DNA of 56,952 nt. Origin: Chloroflexota bacterium. Its GTDB lineage: Bacteria; Chloroflexota; Anaerolineae; Promineifilales; Promineifilaceae. A model generated the notes under the pieces. The model was given only the letters and a program-made list of their open reading frames with translations, ran no database searches and was not told where the DNA came from. Shown one piece after another: positions 8,333 through 16,690 of this stretch. The DNA is taken from contig JAJRVV010000030.1 of the NCBI GenBank assembly GCA_024277135.1, forward strand, positions 1 to 56,952, in the 5' to 3' direction. The translations under genes were made by a program, and so were the position numbers. Positions within the stretch are counted from its first letter, which is position 1. The number at the start of each line of letters is the position of its first letter.

Positions 8333-8782
8333 TTGTCCAGCAATCCACGACCCAAGTTAAAATCACTCAATATCAAAAAAGTGACGCCAGAAACCAAATT
8401 CTCCATTGACTTCGACTGGTGGGAAAAGTCTAACCTTGACTTGAAAACATATCTCCACTCCCGCCTCACTATCGGTGAAGACGTGAAGTTGGAATCTGAC
8501 TTTGACATCGTGGACCTGGTGGATACGGAGACGGGAGAAGTGCGGCAAGTTGACGGCTTCCAATATGCCTTGCAAGCCTACTTCAGTCAACTGCCGGATG
8601 ATTTTGCCGCCCGAACCTCTCTGGTGGATGCGGTTTTCTGCGTGCTCCTGGGCAACGCCAACCAGCCCATGTCCGCCAATGCCATTGCCCAACGGATACA
8701 CCGTCCCGCCGACGTGGTGGTAAAAACGTTAGGCGGCGCCAAAATTTATCAAGGCATTTGCCCCTTATTTGATGACGATTAG
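8333..8782 (+). CDS. Conserved hypothetical protein with predicted C-terminal HTH
   Basis: A protein of 149 residues starting at TTG, placed 7 bp after a strong AAGGAG; no in-frame ATG fits better. The N-terminus is basic, the middle acidic (SDFDIVDLVDTETGEV), and the end (PMSANAIAQRIHRPADVVVK, then TLGGAKIYQGICP) has the spacing of a helix-turn-helix plus wing. It is the second gene of the operon with the 527-residue protein, so the two probably act together. I cannot assign a role. Two 60-bp repeat elements follow its stop. Confidence 0.7.
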   Translation: MSSNPRPKLKSLNIKKVTPETKFSIDFDWWEKSNLDLKTYLHSRLTIGEDVKLESDFDIVDLVDTETGEVRQVDGFQYALQAYFSQLPDDFAARTSLVDAVFCVLLGNANQPMSANAIAQRIHRPADVVVKTLGGAKIYQGICPLFDDD

Positions 8783-8790
8783 CAACTGTA

Positions 8791-8850
8791 GACATCCGAT
8801 TTCTCGCCGACTGGCACGCCAGCATGATGAGTGACCAGAAATCGGATGTC
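8791..8850. repeat. 60-bp inverted-repeat element, copy 1
   Basis: 14-bp perfect arms GACATCCGATTTCT (8791-8804) and its complement (8837-8850) enclose a 32-nt loop that contains a small palindrome (CTGGCACGCCAG). Copy 2 lies 51 bp downstream with identical arms and an unrelated loop of the same length. Confidence 0.8.
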
Positions 8851-8901
8851 TTGTTGAGGTAAACCGACGGGTGGTGTTTCACTGCCCGTTTTTGCTTCAC
8901 A

Positions 8902-8961
8902 GACATCCGATTTCTGGCTGTCGAGCGCGCTAATATCATGGGAAACAAGAAATCGGATGTC
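8902..8961. repeat. 60-bp inverted-repeat element, copy 2
   Basis: The same 14-bp arms (8902-8915, 8948-8961) around a different 32-nt loop. Its right arm lies 18 bp before the next start codon. A third arm pair, with only 3 nt between the arms, occurs in an ABC transporter gene at 18378-18408. Confidence 0.8.
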
Positions 8962-8979
8962 TTGGAAAAGGATGACACA

Positions 8980-9426
8980 ATGCACGTTTTTATCGCCGGA
9001 ATCATGCAAGGCGAACGGCGGGATGATCAGATTGATAGCCAGAATTACCGGCTGCTCATCACGGAAGCGCTAAAGCAGCATGTGCCCGATGTTCAGATTA
9101 CCGACCCCTGGGCCATGAATCCCAACAGCGTCAACTACACGGAAGAGCAGGCTCGCCATACCTTCCTGACATTGACTGAGAAGGCGGCGGAGGTGGACTT
9201 GCTCATCGCCTATCTGCCCCAAGCCAGTATGGGCACGGCCATGGAGATGTGGCAGGCGTATCAAGCTGGCGTTCCCATCATCGCGGTGACGCCGCTGCGC
9301 CATCATTGGGCGGTACGGTTCACGGCCGCTGAAATTGTGCCGGATTTGGACAGCTTGATCGAGATGTTGGGCAACGGCCGTCTGACCCAAATCCTCAGCC
9401 AATCAACCCGGGTTGACGCGCCATGA
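8980..9426 (+). CDS. Nucleoside 2-deoxyribosyltransferase-like protein
   Basis: A protein of 148 residues starting at an ATG after AAAAGGATG; the frame is open further upstream to 8938 but that part is repeat DNA. It has a Rossmann-like start (HVFIAGIMQGER), then VDLLIAYLPQASMGTAMEMWQAYQAGVP split across strands. The segment MGTAMEMWQAYQAG matches the nucleoside 2-deoxyribosyltransferase motif, where the Glu is the nucleophile. The family exchanges bases on deoxynucleosides or removes bases from nucleotides. It is close to the usual length (140-160). Cytosolic. The exact substrate is unknown, and some relatives are DNA/nucleotide-processing proteins without transferase activity. Confidence 0.65.
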   Translation: MHVFIAGIMQGERRDDQIDSQNYRLLITEALKQHVPDVQITDPWAMNPNSVNYTEEQARHTFLTLTEKAAEVDLLIAYLPQASMGTAMEMWQAYQAGVPIIAVTPLRHHWAVRFTAAEIVPDLDSLIEMLGNGRLTQILSQSTRVDAP

Positions 9427-9454
9427 GATGGAACTTAAAATTGAGGCGAGATTG

Positions 9455-9527
<73 letters not shown>

Positions 9528-9540
9528 CTGATTCAATGGT

Positions 9541-9595
9541 CAATTGGGAATGGTCATCAAACAACTAGTTGACCATTCCCAATTGGCCTTTTTTT
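9541..9595 (+). terminator. Intrinsic terminator after tRNA-Arg
   Basis: Perfect 16-bp arms CAATTGGGAATGGTCA (9541-9556) and its complement (9570-9585), a 13-nt loop and a run of seven T at 9589-9595. The stem is unusually long and AT-mixed for a terminator and resembles the other dispersed hairpins in the window. Confidence 0.75.
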
Positions 9596-9607
9596 AGGGA
9601 GCGGCGC

Positions 9608-10597
9608 ATGATTTTTGTGACAGGAGCTACCGGTTTCCTGGGGCACAACCTGATTCCCCATCTTCTGAATGCCGGATACGCCATTCGGGCGTTAGTCCGC
9701 CCCAGCAGCCATACCGCTTTTCTGGAAGGTCTGGGCGTCGAATTGGCTGTGGTGGATGACATCAGCAACGGCACGGCCGTACACCGGGCCATGTCCGGCT
9801 GCGATCAAGTCGTCCACGCTGCCGGGCTGTTTCGCTTTTGGGGCGACCCGGCCGCTTTTTGGCGGACGAATGTGGCGGGAACGACGGCCGTCCTCCAGGC
9901 TGCCGTCGCCCATCAAATCAAACGCTTCATCCACATCTCCACCATCGTCGTCATCGGCAAAACCCCGGCCGGAACCGTGATCACAGAAACCACCCCCTGC
10001 TATCCCCAGGAACCGTACCAGATGAGCAAGCGGGAAGGGGAGCAGTTGGCGCTGGCCGCCGCCGCAGATCACGGCTTGCCCGTCATCATCCTGCGGCCAG
10101 GCGCATTTTATGGCCCCTGGGGGCGTTACGCTTTCAACCGCCTCTTTTTTGAGGAGCCGCTGCGAGGCTGGCGCATCAAGGTGGATCACGGCCGTCATAT
10201 CACCTTCCCCGTCTTTGTGCCCGATGTGGCGCAGGCGATTGAACTGGCTCTGACGAACGGCCGTCCCGGCCAAATCTACAATATTTGCAGCCAATCCTTC
10301 AGCCACAACGAAGCCAACGCCATCATCAGCGACCTGGCAGGCATTCCCTATTGGCGGCTGCACATGCCCACTCCGATTGTGATGAACCTGGCGCGGGCGT
10401 GGACGGCCGTTTCCCGCATCACCCAGCGCGAACCCTTCTACCCCATCAACATGGCCCCCTACGTCTTTCAGGATTGGCAAGTCAGCGCCGCCAAAGCCAA
10501 AAAAGAACTCGGCTTCCAACCCACCCCCTTTGCCATCGGCGCCCAAAAAACGTTAGAATGGTACTGGGAACAGGAAATCCTAAAAGGGAGGAGCTAG
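9608..10597 (+). CDS. Extended SDR epimerase/reductase (HpnA-like NAD-dependent)
   Basis: A protein of 329 residues. MIFVTGATGFLGHNLI is the glycine-rich NAD(P) loop of extended SDRs, and YQMSKREGE supplies the catalytic Tyr and Lys (YxxxK); LRPGAFYGP and the C-terminal region fit the dihydroflavonol-reductase/hopanoid-associated sugar epimerase (HpnA) group. I chose the ATG at 9608 after GGGAGCGGC; the frame is open from 9569, but that stretch is the tRNA terminator hairpin. Cytosolic. The substrate (sugar nucleotide or sterol-like) is undetermined. Its stop codon falls in a 6-bp-period repeat, and the NAD(P)HX repair gene follows in the same direction. Confidence 0.8.
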   Translation: MIFVTGATGFLGHNLIPHLLNAGYAIRALVRPSSHTAFLEGLGVELAVVDDISNGTAVHRAMSGCDQVVHAAGLFRFWGDPAAFWRTNVAGTTAVLQAAVAHQIKRFIHISTIVVIGKTPAGTVITETTPCYPQEPYQMSKREGEQLALAAAADHGLPVIILRPGAFYGPWGRYAFNRLFFEEPLRGWRIKVDHGRHITFPVFVPDVAQAIELALTNGRPGQIYNICSQSFSHNEANAIISDLAGIPYWRLHMPTPIVMNLARAWTAVSRITQREPFYPINMAPYVFQDWQVSAAKAKKELGFQPTPFAIGAQKTLEWYWEQEILKGRS

Positions 10598-10642
10598 AGC
10601 TAGAGCAAGAGCGAGAGTCAATCCTCTAGCTCTTGCTCTGGA
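10591..10642. repeat. 6-bp-period repeat forming a hairpin between two genes
   Basis: CTAGAG, CTAGAG, CAAGAG, CGAGAG units on the left and an inverted, near-perfect copy on the right (10603-10617 pairs with 10624-10638, 13 of 15). It supplies the stop codon of the epimerase, and its right edge runs into the GGAGGA ribosome site of the next gene. Confidence 0.6.
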
Positions 10643-10648
10643 GGAACC

Positions 10649-12190
10649 ATGCCCATCAAAATTTTCACCGTCGCCGAAATGATCGCCGCTGAAAAAGCGG
10701 CCAACGCCGCCGGACACAGCTACGCCGCCATGATGGAGATCGCCGGCCGCAACGTGGCTCAGGCCATCATGGATCGGGTGACTGTGGCTGACAAGCGCGT
10801 TCTCATCCTGGTCGGCCCCGGCAACAACGGCGGCGATGGGTTGGCGGCCGGTCGTTATCTGGCTGAAGCTGGCGCTGACGTCGCTTTTTATCTGTACAAG
10901 TCCCGCGATCCGGAACAAGACCCCCATTTCGCCAAAGTCCGTAAGATGGGACTGTTCATCGCCGAAGCCGGGCTGGATCAGCGTTACCGCGTCTTGCGCA
11001 CCCGGCTGGTACACACCGACATCCTGGTAGACGCCCTGCTGGGAACCGGCGTCTCCCGCCCCATTGGCGGCGAGTTGGCGAAGCTGATGAAAATAGTCCG
11101 CGCCACCTTGTCATCTCCTCTCCCCTTCATTGCGGCTGTGGATTGCCCCAGCGGCCTTAATTGCGACACGGGCGCATTGGATGCGCTGGCGATTCCGGCG
11201 GATTTGACGGTGACGTTTGCCGGGCCGAAGCGGGGGCATTTCATCTTCCCCGGCGCGGCTGCTTGCGGCGAATTGGTAACGGCGGAGATCGGCATTGACC
11301 CGGCGCTGCCTGTGGCGGCTGATGTGAAGTTGGAACTGGCAACGGCCGTCCTGGCCCGCCAGCTTCTCCCGCCACGCCCCCCCGACGGACACAAAGGCAC
11401 ATTTGGCACGGCCGTCATCTGCGCCGGATCGGGCCATTATTGGGGCGCGCCAATGCTGGCAGGCAAAGCCGCTTACCGGGCCGGCGCCGGGCTGGTGGCC
11501 CTGGCCGTGCCGGAGAAAATCCGGGCCACCGTTGCCGGGCAGTTGCCTGAAGCCACCTACCCGCCGGTGGCGGCCGCCGAGACGCTGGACGGCCGCAGCC
11601 TGAGCTTCCTACTAGAAACAGTGTCGGCCAAAGCGATGCTGGCCGGGCCGGGGTTGGATCAGGCGGCCGACTTCATCGTCGCCCTGCTGGCCGCCGACCA
11701 TTTGCCGCCGCTGGTGGTGGACGCCGACGGCCTCAATCTGCTGGCCCAAATCCCCGGCTGGCAGGGCAAACTGCCGCCCCACACCATCCTCACCCCCCAT
11801 CCCGGCGAGATGGCGCGGCTGATGGACATGCCGTTGGCTGAAATCAAGCAAATGGATCGGGTGGCGCTGGCGCAGGAACAGGCGGCGGCGTGGGGGCATG
11901 TGGTTTTGCTCAAGGGGGCTTATACGGTGGTGGCGGCAGCGGACGGCCGTACCCATCTGCTCCCCTTTGCCAACCCGGCGTTGGGCGCGGCCGGCAGCGG
12001 CGATATACTGGCAGGCACGATTGTAGGCTTACTGGCGCAGGGGATGGAACCATATGAAGCGGCCGTGCTGGGCGGGTATCTGCACGGGGCGGCGGCCAGC
12101 CTGTACGCTGGCAGTGTGGGACTGCTGGCCGGAGAATTAGCCGATTTGCTGCCGGAAGCGATTCGCGGCCTGTCAACGACTGATCATTAA
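10649..12190 (+). CDS. nnr: Bifunctional NAD(P)H-hydrate epimerase / ADP-dependent NAD(P)H-hydrate dehydratase
   Basis: A protein of 513 residues. The N-terminal YjeF_N domain (GPGNNGGDGLAAGRYL at about 52-67, phosphate-binding) epimerises R- and S-NAD(P)HX. The C-terminal ribokinase-like domain (PHPGEMARLM, then ALGAAGSGDILAGTIVG near 445-465) uses ADP to dehydrate the S form, restoring NAD(P)H. The fused order and length are the usual bacterial ones. The start follows GGAGGA. The stop overlaps, tail to tail, the stop of the vsr gene on the other strand (shared TTAA), so the foreign R-M block abuts it with no spacer. Confidence 0.95.
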   Translation: MPIKIFTVAEMIAAEKAANAAGHSYAAMMEIAGRNVAQAIMDRVTVADKRVLILVGPGNNGGDGLAAGRYLAEAGADVAFYLYKSRDPEQDPHFAKVRKMGLFIAEAGLDQRYRVLRTRLVHTDILVDALLGTGVSRPIGGELAKLMKIVRATLSSPLPFIAAVDCPSGLNCDTGALDALAIPADLTVTFAGPKRGHFIFPGAAACGELVTAEIGIDPALPVAADVKLELATAVLARQLLPPRPPDGHKGTFGTAVICAGSGHYWGAPMLAGKAAYRAGAGLVALAVPEKIRATVAGQLPEATYPPVAAAETLDGRSLSFLLETVSAKAMLAGPGLDQAADFIVALLAADHLPPLVVDADGLNLLAQIPGWQGKLPPHTILTPHPGEMARLMDMPLAEIKQMDRVALAQEQAAAWGHVVLLKGAYTVVAAADGRTHLLPFANPALGAAGSGDILAGTIVGLLAQGMEPYEAAVLGGYLHGAAASLYAGSVGLLAGELADLLPEAIRGLSTTDH

Positions 12191-12615
12191 AAGTTTGTAC
12201 AACAAGCGTCCTTCATCGCTTGTTCAATCGGCTCCAGCGCTTCCAACCTGCTATTCTTGAGATCGCATTCCCAAATTCTAATAACATTCCAGTTGCTCTT
12301 CATCAACCGTTCAGTAACAATTCGATCACGCTCAACATTTCGTCGGATTTTGTTTCGCCAATAATCAGTGTTTGTAGCTGGCGTTGTATTACGACAATGA
12401 TGACCATGCCAAAAACAACCATCAACAAAAACTGCTATTCGTAATTTGGGGAAAACAAAATCCGGTTTCCCAAAAAGTTTATAGTTCCGCCGCCATCCTT
12501 TAATGCCGCGTTCCTTGAATATCTGGATCAGTTTGATTTCTGTAGACTTGTTGCCTTTCGACTTAACGGCACGCATTATCTCGGAACGTTTCTTTTTAGA
12601 AAATGTGTCAGTCAT
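12187..12615 (-). CDS. vsr: Very-short-patch-repair endonuclease Vsr
   Basis: A protein of 142 residues. MRAVKSKGNKSTEIKL and FGKPDFVFPKLRIAVFVDGC followed by FWHGH are the signature regions of Vsr mismatch endonucleases, with the catalytic Asp and His residues present. It nicks next to T in T:G mismatches produced when 5-methylcytosine deaminates, so it belongs with the C5 methyltransferase upstream on the same strand. Its ATG overlaps the end of the disrupted restriction gene by 8 bp, so translation was probably coupled. It is AT-richer than the flanking nnr and asd genes and lacks the ACGGCCGT octamer. Confidence 0.93.
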   Translation of the reverse strand: MTDTFSKKKRSEIMRAVKSKGNKSTEIKLIQIFKERGIKGWRRNYKLFGKPDFVFPKLRIAVFVDGCFWHGHHCRNTTPATNTDYWRNKIRRNVERDRIVTERLMKSNWNVIRIWECDLKNSRLEALEPIEQAMKDACCTNF

Positions 12616-13366
12616 TCCCGTTTCGATTGGTAATTGTTATCCAAGATTTATCAAAACCAATAGCTTTTAGTAGGGTTTCTGGAGCGGGTTGTGGCGGTTT
12701 CTTTGTTTCGATAATGAGACAATCGTGGGGAACTTCCTCAATGATTGTAAATTGTGAGCCATGTGGCTGCCATGTGAAATGGTGCTTTTGAGTTTCTTTT
12801 GAATAACCTTCCAAGTTCTTTCGTTTGTTCCATTTTCACACAAAGAGTTCTGGATCATAACGTATCGTTTCAAACTCAAAAACAGCTACCGTTAACAAAT
12901 CGTTGGACTTAATCAGGACAACAGTTCTGAGGTGCTTGTATTTTTCTCTGATGGAAGAAATGCGCTCGTTCCAAATTGAAAGAATCTGCTCCCCTAATGT
13001 TTCAGGGGCTATGTCAAAACCTATTTCACCATAAGAATAAGCGGGTGAATTTCGCCCAGAAATCAATCGAAGTCTCTTGACCTTTTTTGGATTTGAACTT
13101 TTGATGCTCTTTGCGCTCCAAGCACAATTCCCTAATACCACATCGTCAAGCCCAACGTTAGATGGTTTCCACTGGGCTTTGATTGCTTTTGCAAACATTT
13201 GTTCCCACTCCGAACCTCTAAGATCGGGAGTGCTTTTAGTTGCAAGCAAATAGACGATTTCCTTGCCGATAGCGTATCCGAAACTCTTTGGAAATCGGTT
13301 GAGAGGATACGGCGGTTTAATCTTATCTACCGTGCGTAAACGCGGCGTTTTCTTTTGAGGGGACAT
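12608..13366 (-). pseudogene. Type II restriction endonuclease split by an in-frame TGA
   Basis: The frame from the ATG at 13366 runs 176 residues to a TGA at 12836-12838. It then continues in the same frame, without another stop, to 12608, with protein-like sequence (NKRKNLEGYSKETQKHHFTW, then QPHGSQFTIIEEVPHD). The whole would be 252 residues, a normal size for a type II enzyme. LDDVVLGNCAWSAKSIK looks like a PD-(D/E)xK-type nuclease core. A TTG at 12812-12814 could restart the distal part as a 68-residue protein, which overlaps vsr by 8 bp. The start overlaps the methyltransferase by 44 bp. Either the enzyme is inactive while the methylase survives, or the stop is a sequencing error (TGG would give Trp). 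Confidence 0.7.
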
Positions 13367-14459
13367 AACGTTCGTTCAGCAAATATTTTGTTTGTTGATA
13401 GCGATACCCATTTTGATTTGGTTCTGTCAAAATTTGGGATTCAAGGAGAATGGGGAGAAATGACTCAAGGACGGCACGCACAACGTTAACAGGAACAGCA
13501 TTGCCTGCTTGCTTACGAATTTGGGCGTCTGATACTACAATTTGGTATGAATCTGGAAATCCCTGGAGTCTCAACATTTCACGCGGCGTTAACCGTCGTT
13601 CTCCGTTTACGAGTAAATAATTGTACGACGCCCCGGCTCGCAGCGCGCAAGAAAATGGGTACGAGCTAACATTCCCGGATTTATTTTCATGCCAAACGGC
13701 AGGGTTGTGTTTTGGCGTATGCTTTGTCAATCTCTTTTGTCGAATTCTTTCTGACGCAGAATATTTCTCGTCAACATCTGTCTCAAGGATATGGCTTAAA
13801 GATACATAGCTTGTTTGTTTGGCTGGCCACTGGAATTGTACCGGCTTATGAAAACCAACAATGAAAACACGTTCTCTTTTCTGTGGAAGGCCGTAATCTA
13901 GCGCATTCAACACCCGATAATCATAATAGTAACCTAAATCTGTCAAAACTTTGAATATCTTCTTGAGCGTTCTTCCTTTATCGTGACCAACTAACCGTTT
14001 GACATTTTCTAACACAAAGGCTTTTGGCCTTTTCGCATCCAGAATTCGCGCAATATCAAAAAAAAGCGTGCCTCGAGTATCTTCGAACCCTTCTCCCTTA
14101 CCGATAATACTGAATGGCTGACAGGGAAATCCCGCAAAAAGAATATCGTGATCGGGTATTTGCTCCGCTTCAATTTGGGTAATATCTCCAGTTGGCAAAT
14201 CGCCAAAATTAGCCTGATATGTCTCTCTAGCATAAGGATCAATATCGCTAGAAAAAACACACTTTGAGGGAATATGATATTTATCAAAAACCTGCGCAGC
14301 GGCAATGCGAAACCCGCCAATGCCACAGAATAAATCAATATAATTAATATCCATCCACCATTTTCCCATTTTACTAAAACGATTAAGCATATTGAGTATA
14401 TGTAAACTTTCGATCTCGTCAAGAAGGCCATTTCTTGATTTGTCTATAAAAGTGTACAT
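13323..14459 (-). CDS. DNA cytosine-C5 methyltransferase
   Basis: All main motifs are present in order: I (IDLFCGIGGFRIA), IV with the catalytic Cys (GFPCQPFS), VI (ENVK), VIII (QKRERVFIVG), a target-recognition region, IX (RRLTPREMLRLQGFP) and X (KQAGNAVPVNV). It methylates C in an unknown site, presumably that of the adjacent restriction enzyme. The frame is open from 14528; I chose the ATG at 14459 (378 residues), with 14354 as an alternative directly before motif I. Neither has a strong ribosome site. It heads the minus-strand block with the restriction gene and vsr. The base composition points to horizontal acquisition. Confidence 0.93.
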   Translation of the reverse strand: MYTFIDKSRNGLLDEIESLHILNMLNRFSKMGKWWMDINYIDLFCGIGGFRIAAAQVFDKYHIPSKCVFSSDIDPYARETYQANFGDLPTGDITQIEAEQIPDHDILFAGFPCQPFSIIGKGEGFEDTRGTLFFDIARILDAKRPKAFVLENVKRLVGHDKGRTLKKIFKVLTDLGYYYDYRVLNALDYGLPQKRERVFIVGFHKPVQFQWPAKQTSYVSLSHILETDVDEKYSASERIRQKRLTKHTPKHNPAVWHENKSGNVSSYPFSCALRAGASYNYLLVNGERRLTPREMLRLQGFPDSYQIVVSDAQIRKQAGNAVPVNVVRAVLESFLPILLESQILTEPNQNGYRYQQTKYLLNERYVPSKENAAFTHGR

Positions 14460-14547
14460 TAATTTGAGTAAGTTTTTTGTCGGAATGAGATTTGCTATAT
14501 GTGTAGTATGCCGTATGATCGCGGCCATATTTTAGGAGGTAGTTCGA

Positions 14548-15621
14548 ATGGAAAAGATAATCCCTGTGGGTATTTTGGGCGCAACGGGGACGGTGGGGCA
14601 GCGGTTTGTGCAACTGCTGGCGGAACATCCCTGGTTTGAAGTCGCGGCTATCACCGGCTCCCAACGCACCGCCGGACGGCCGTACCGCGAAGGCGTCAAC
14701 TGGAAACTCAACGGCGACATCCCCGAAGCAGTGGGCGAACTCATCGTCCAACCCACCGATACTAAGCTGGCGGTCGGCGGCAAAACCCCGGTCGTTTTCT
14801 CCGCCCTGCCCACCGCTGAGGCGCGGGAATGGGAGCCGCAGTTTGCCGCCGCCGGATTCGCCGTCATCACCAACGCCTCCGCCTTCCGCATGACGCCGGA
14901 CGTGCCCCTGCTCATCCCCGAAGTGAACCCGGCGCACACCAGCCTCATCCCGGCGCAGCAGGCGAACCACGGCTGGCCCGGTTTCATCGTGGCCAGCCCC
15001 AACTGCTCCACCACCAGCGTCATTTTGCCGCTGAAGGTGTGGCAGGAGGCGTTTGGCCTGGAAGCGGCCGTCATCACCACCTTGCAAGCCATCTCCGGCG
15101 CCGGCTATCCCGGCGTCTCCTCAATGGATATTTTGGATAACGTAGTGCCTTACATCGGCGGCGAGGACGCCAAGCTGGAGAATGAGCCGAAGAAGCTGCT
15201 GGGCGCGGCCGTTAACGGCCAACTGCAACTGGCAGCGGTCAAAATCGGGGCGCAGGCCAACCGCGTGCCCGTGTTCGACGGCCACCTGGCCAGCGTCTCG
15301 GTCAAACTGGGCCGCTCCGTCAGTGTGGACGAGGCGATTGCGGCGCTGGAAAATTGGCAGCCCCCGGCCGTTTGCCGCCAACTGCCCACCGCACCGGCCC
15401 GGCCGCTCATTTACCACCACGATCCGGCCCGCCCCCAGCCCCGCCTAGACCGGGACGCGGAAAACGGGCTGGCCTGGTCAGTGGGCCAGGTGCGCGAATG
15501 CGGCGCACTCGATTTGCGCTTTGTGTCCATCACCCACAACACCCTGCGCGGCGCGGCCAGCGGCGCGATTTTGAACGCGGAACTGCTGGTGGCGCAGAAT
15601 TTTGTAAAGCGGGGTGGGTAA
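14548..15621 (+). CDS. asd: Aspartate-semialdehyde dehydrogenase (archaeal/eukaryal-type subgroup)
   Basis: A protein of 357 residues. GILGATGTVGQRF is the NADP loop; SPNCSTTS carries the catalytic Cys (about 153); GAGYPGVSSMDILDNVVPYI and VFDGHLASV with the active-site His follow. It reduces aspartyl phosphate to aspartate semialdehyde for lysine, threonine and methionine synthesis. The sequence style (SGAGYPG, no long bacterial insertion) fits the archaeal/fungal subgroup also found in Chloroflexota. A strong AGGAGG precedes the ATG. It stands alone and is divergent from the methyltransferase, so the intervening 88 bp holds both start regions. Confidence 0.93.
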   Translation: MEKIIPVGILGATGTVGQRFVQLLAEHPWFEVAAITGSQRTAGRPYREGVNWKLNGDIPEAVGELIVQPTDTKLAVGGKTPVVFSALPTAEAREWEPQFAAAGFAVITNASAFRMTPDVPLLIPEVNPAHTSLIPAQQANHGWPGFIVASPNCSTTSVILPLKVWQEAFGLEAAVITTLQAISGAGYPGVSSMDILDNVVPYIGGEDAKLENEPKKLLGAAVNGQLQLAAVKIGAQANRVPVFDGHLASVSVKLGRSVSVDEAIAALENWQPPAVCRQLPTAPARPLIYHHDPARPQPRLDRDAENGLAWSVGQVRECGALDLRFVSITHNTLRGAASGAILNAELLVAQNFVKRGG

Positions 15622-15714
15622 AGGGCAGTGCAGCCGCATCCATTCGCGTGGCGGGGGAGGCGCTGTGGTACAATCTAAGCAGATAGTCTGGTTTCAACAA
15701 TTGTGGAAAATGTC

Positions 15715-16155
15715 ATGAGGATTTACCTGGATGTTTGTTGTCTAAACCGACCCTTTGATGACCAATCACAAGAACGTATTCGGCTTGAAGCAGCAGCGAT
15801 CGTGTTAATTATGAAACGCATCAAAGCCGATGATTGGACATGGGTAGGCAGTCCAGTCGTTACGGCCGAAATTCGCCAGACGCCAGATGTGGAACGCCGT
15901 CAGGCGATGATCGCTCTCACCAAACAGATTGACGAAGAAATTCCAATGGAGCCAGACATAGCCGCGCGGGTAAGGGTGTTAGAAACATTGGGATTTAAGC
16001 CTTTTGATGCATCTCATCTAGTCTGCGCCGAAATTGGCGCAGTCGATCTTTTTCTAACAACCGATGATCGTTTGCTGCGTACCGCGATGCGCCAATCGGA
16101 TAAATTGCGGGTACGAGCGGCTAACCCCTTAAACTGGTTACAGGAGATAATGTGA
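15715..16155 (+). CDS. PIN-domain protein (probable toxin)
   Basis: A protein of 146 residues. The conserved acidic residues of PIN RNases are visible: Asp in IYLDVCCLNRPFDD, Glu in VTAEIRQTPD, Asp in PFDASHLVCAE and Asp in LTTDDRLL. The GTG at 15703 is an alternative start, but the ATG at 15715 aligns the first Asp at the usual distance from the N-terminus. The next small gene starts within its stop codon (TGATG), so they are co-translated. Here the toxin precedes the presumed antitoxin, the reverse of the pair at 253-926. The LDVCCLNRPFDDQ-type PIN group is common in cyanobacteria and Chloroflexota; its RNA target is unknown. Confidence 0.75.
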   Translation: MRIYLDVCCLNRPFDDQSQERIRLEAAAIVLIMKRIKADDWTWVGSPVVTAEIRQTPDVERRQAMIALTKQIDEEIPMEPDIAARVRVLETLGFKPFDASHLVCAEIGAVDLFLTTDDRLLRTAMRQSDKLRVRAANPLNWLQEIM

Positions 16156-16367
16156 TGATAGACGTGGATCGCATGACCCCGGTGGAAATTCAACAGGCAG
16201 GTTTGATAGCTCTGGCACAGGAATTGGGGCCGGTTGGCTTCATTCGTTTTATGCAGCAATACGAGCTGGGAAAGGGCGATTATACTGCCGATCGGCGCCG
16301 TTGGCTGGATCGCTTGACCGTTGACGATGTATTGGAACTGGTACAGGCGGAACAGGATGACCGTTAG
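16155..16367 (+). CDS. Small partner protein of the PIN gene (probable antitoxin)
   Basis: A protein of 70 residues. VEIQQAGLIALAQELGPVGF, then IRFMQQYELGKGDYTADRRRWL, is a recurrent small protein type found directly next to PIN genes of this kind; I know the association but not a characterised function. The ATG at 16155 overlaps the PIN stop by one base, and its own stop overlaps the start of the truncated type IIG gene by 11 bp, giving three genes linked without spacers. Cytosolic, mostly helical. The antitoxin role is inferred from position and size. Confidence 0.6.
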   Translation: MIDVDRMTPVEIQQAGLIALAQELGPVGFIRFMQQYELGKGDYTADRRRWLDRLTVDDVLELVQAEQDDR

Positions 16368-16690
16368 CCCGTCTCAAATACCTCTGAATCTGACCAGCCA
16401 CAACAACCAATCCTTCTTTTCCGATCATTATCTCAATGACATTCTGCGCCGCAGCGATGATTGGCGCCGCGCCATCCCGCCAGCGCAGGAATTTCTGGCC
16501 TGGCTGCGCCACCTGTACGCTCAGGAAAAGGCGCAGCTGCCCCATTACAAGGAATCACAGTTGGAGGACAACTGGTTCAAGCCGATTTTTGATCGCTTGG
16601 GCCATGTGTGGGAAGGGCAGGCGGCCGTACCCGGTCTGCAAAAGAGCGCCAAGAAGCCGGATTTTGTTTTCTTCTGCCGCTTATCCCCGG
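16357..16690 (+). pseudogene. Truncated type IIG (Eco57I-like) restriction-methylase, N-terminal remnant
   Basis: From the ATG at 16357 the first 105 residues or so (SFFSDHYLNDIL, EFLAWLRHLYAQEKAQ, SQLEDNWFKPIFDRLGHVWE, SAKKPDFVFF) match the start of large single-chain Eco57I-type restriction-methyltransferases, which normally exceed 900 residues. After about 16675 the sequence no longer fits, although the frame stays open to 16917 with non-protein-like content. No methylase motifs occur downstream. A deletion has therefore left only the N-terminus. It overlaps the PIN partner gene, so the lost enzyme probably shared that operon. Confidence 0.65.
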
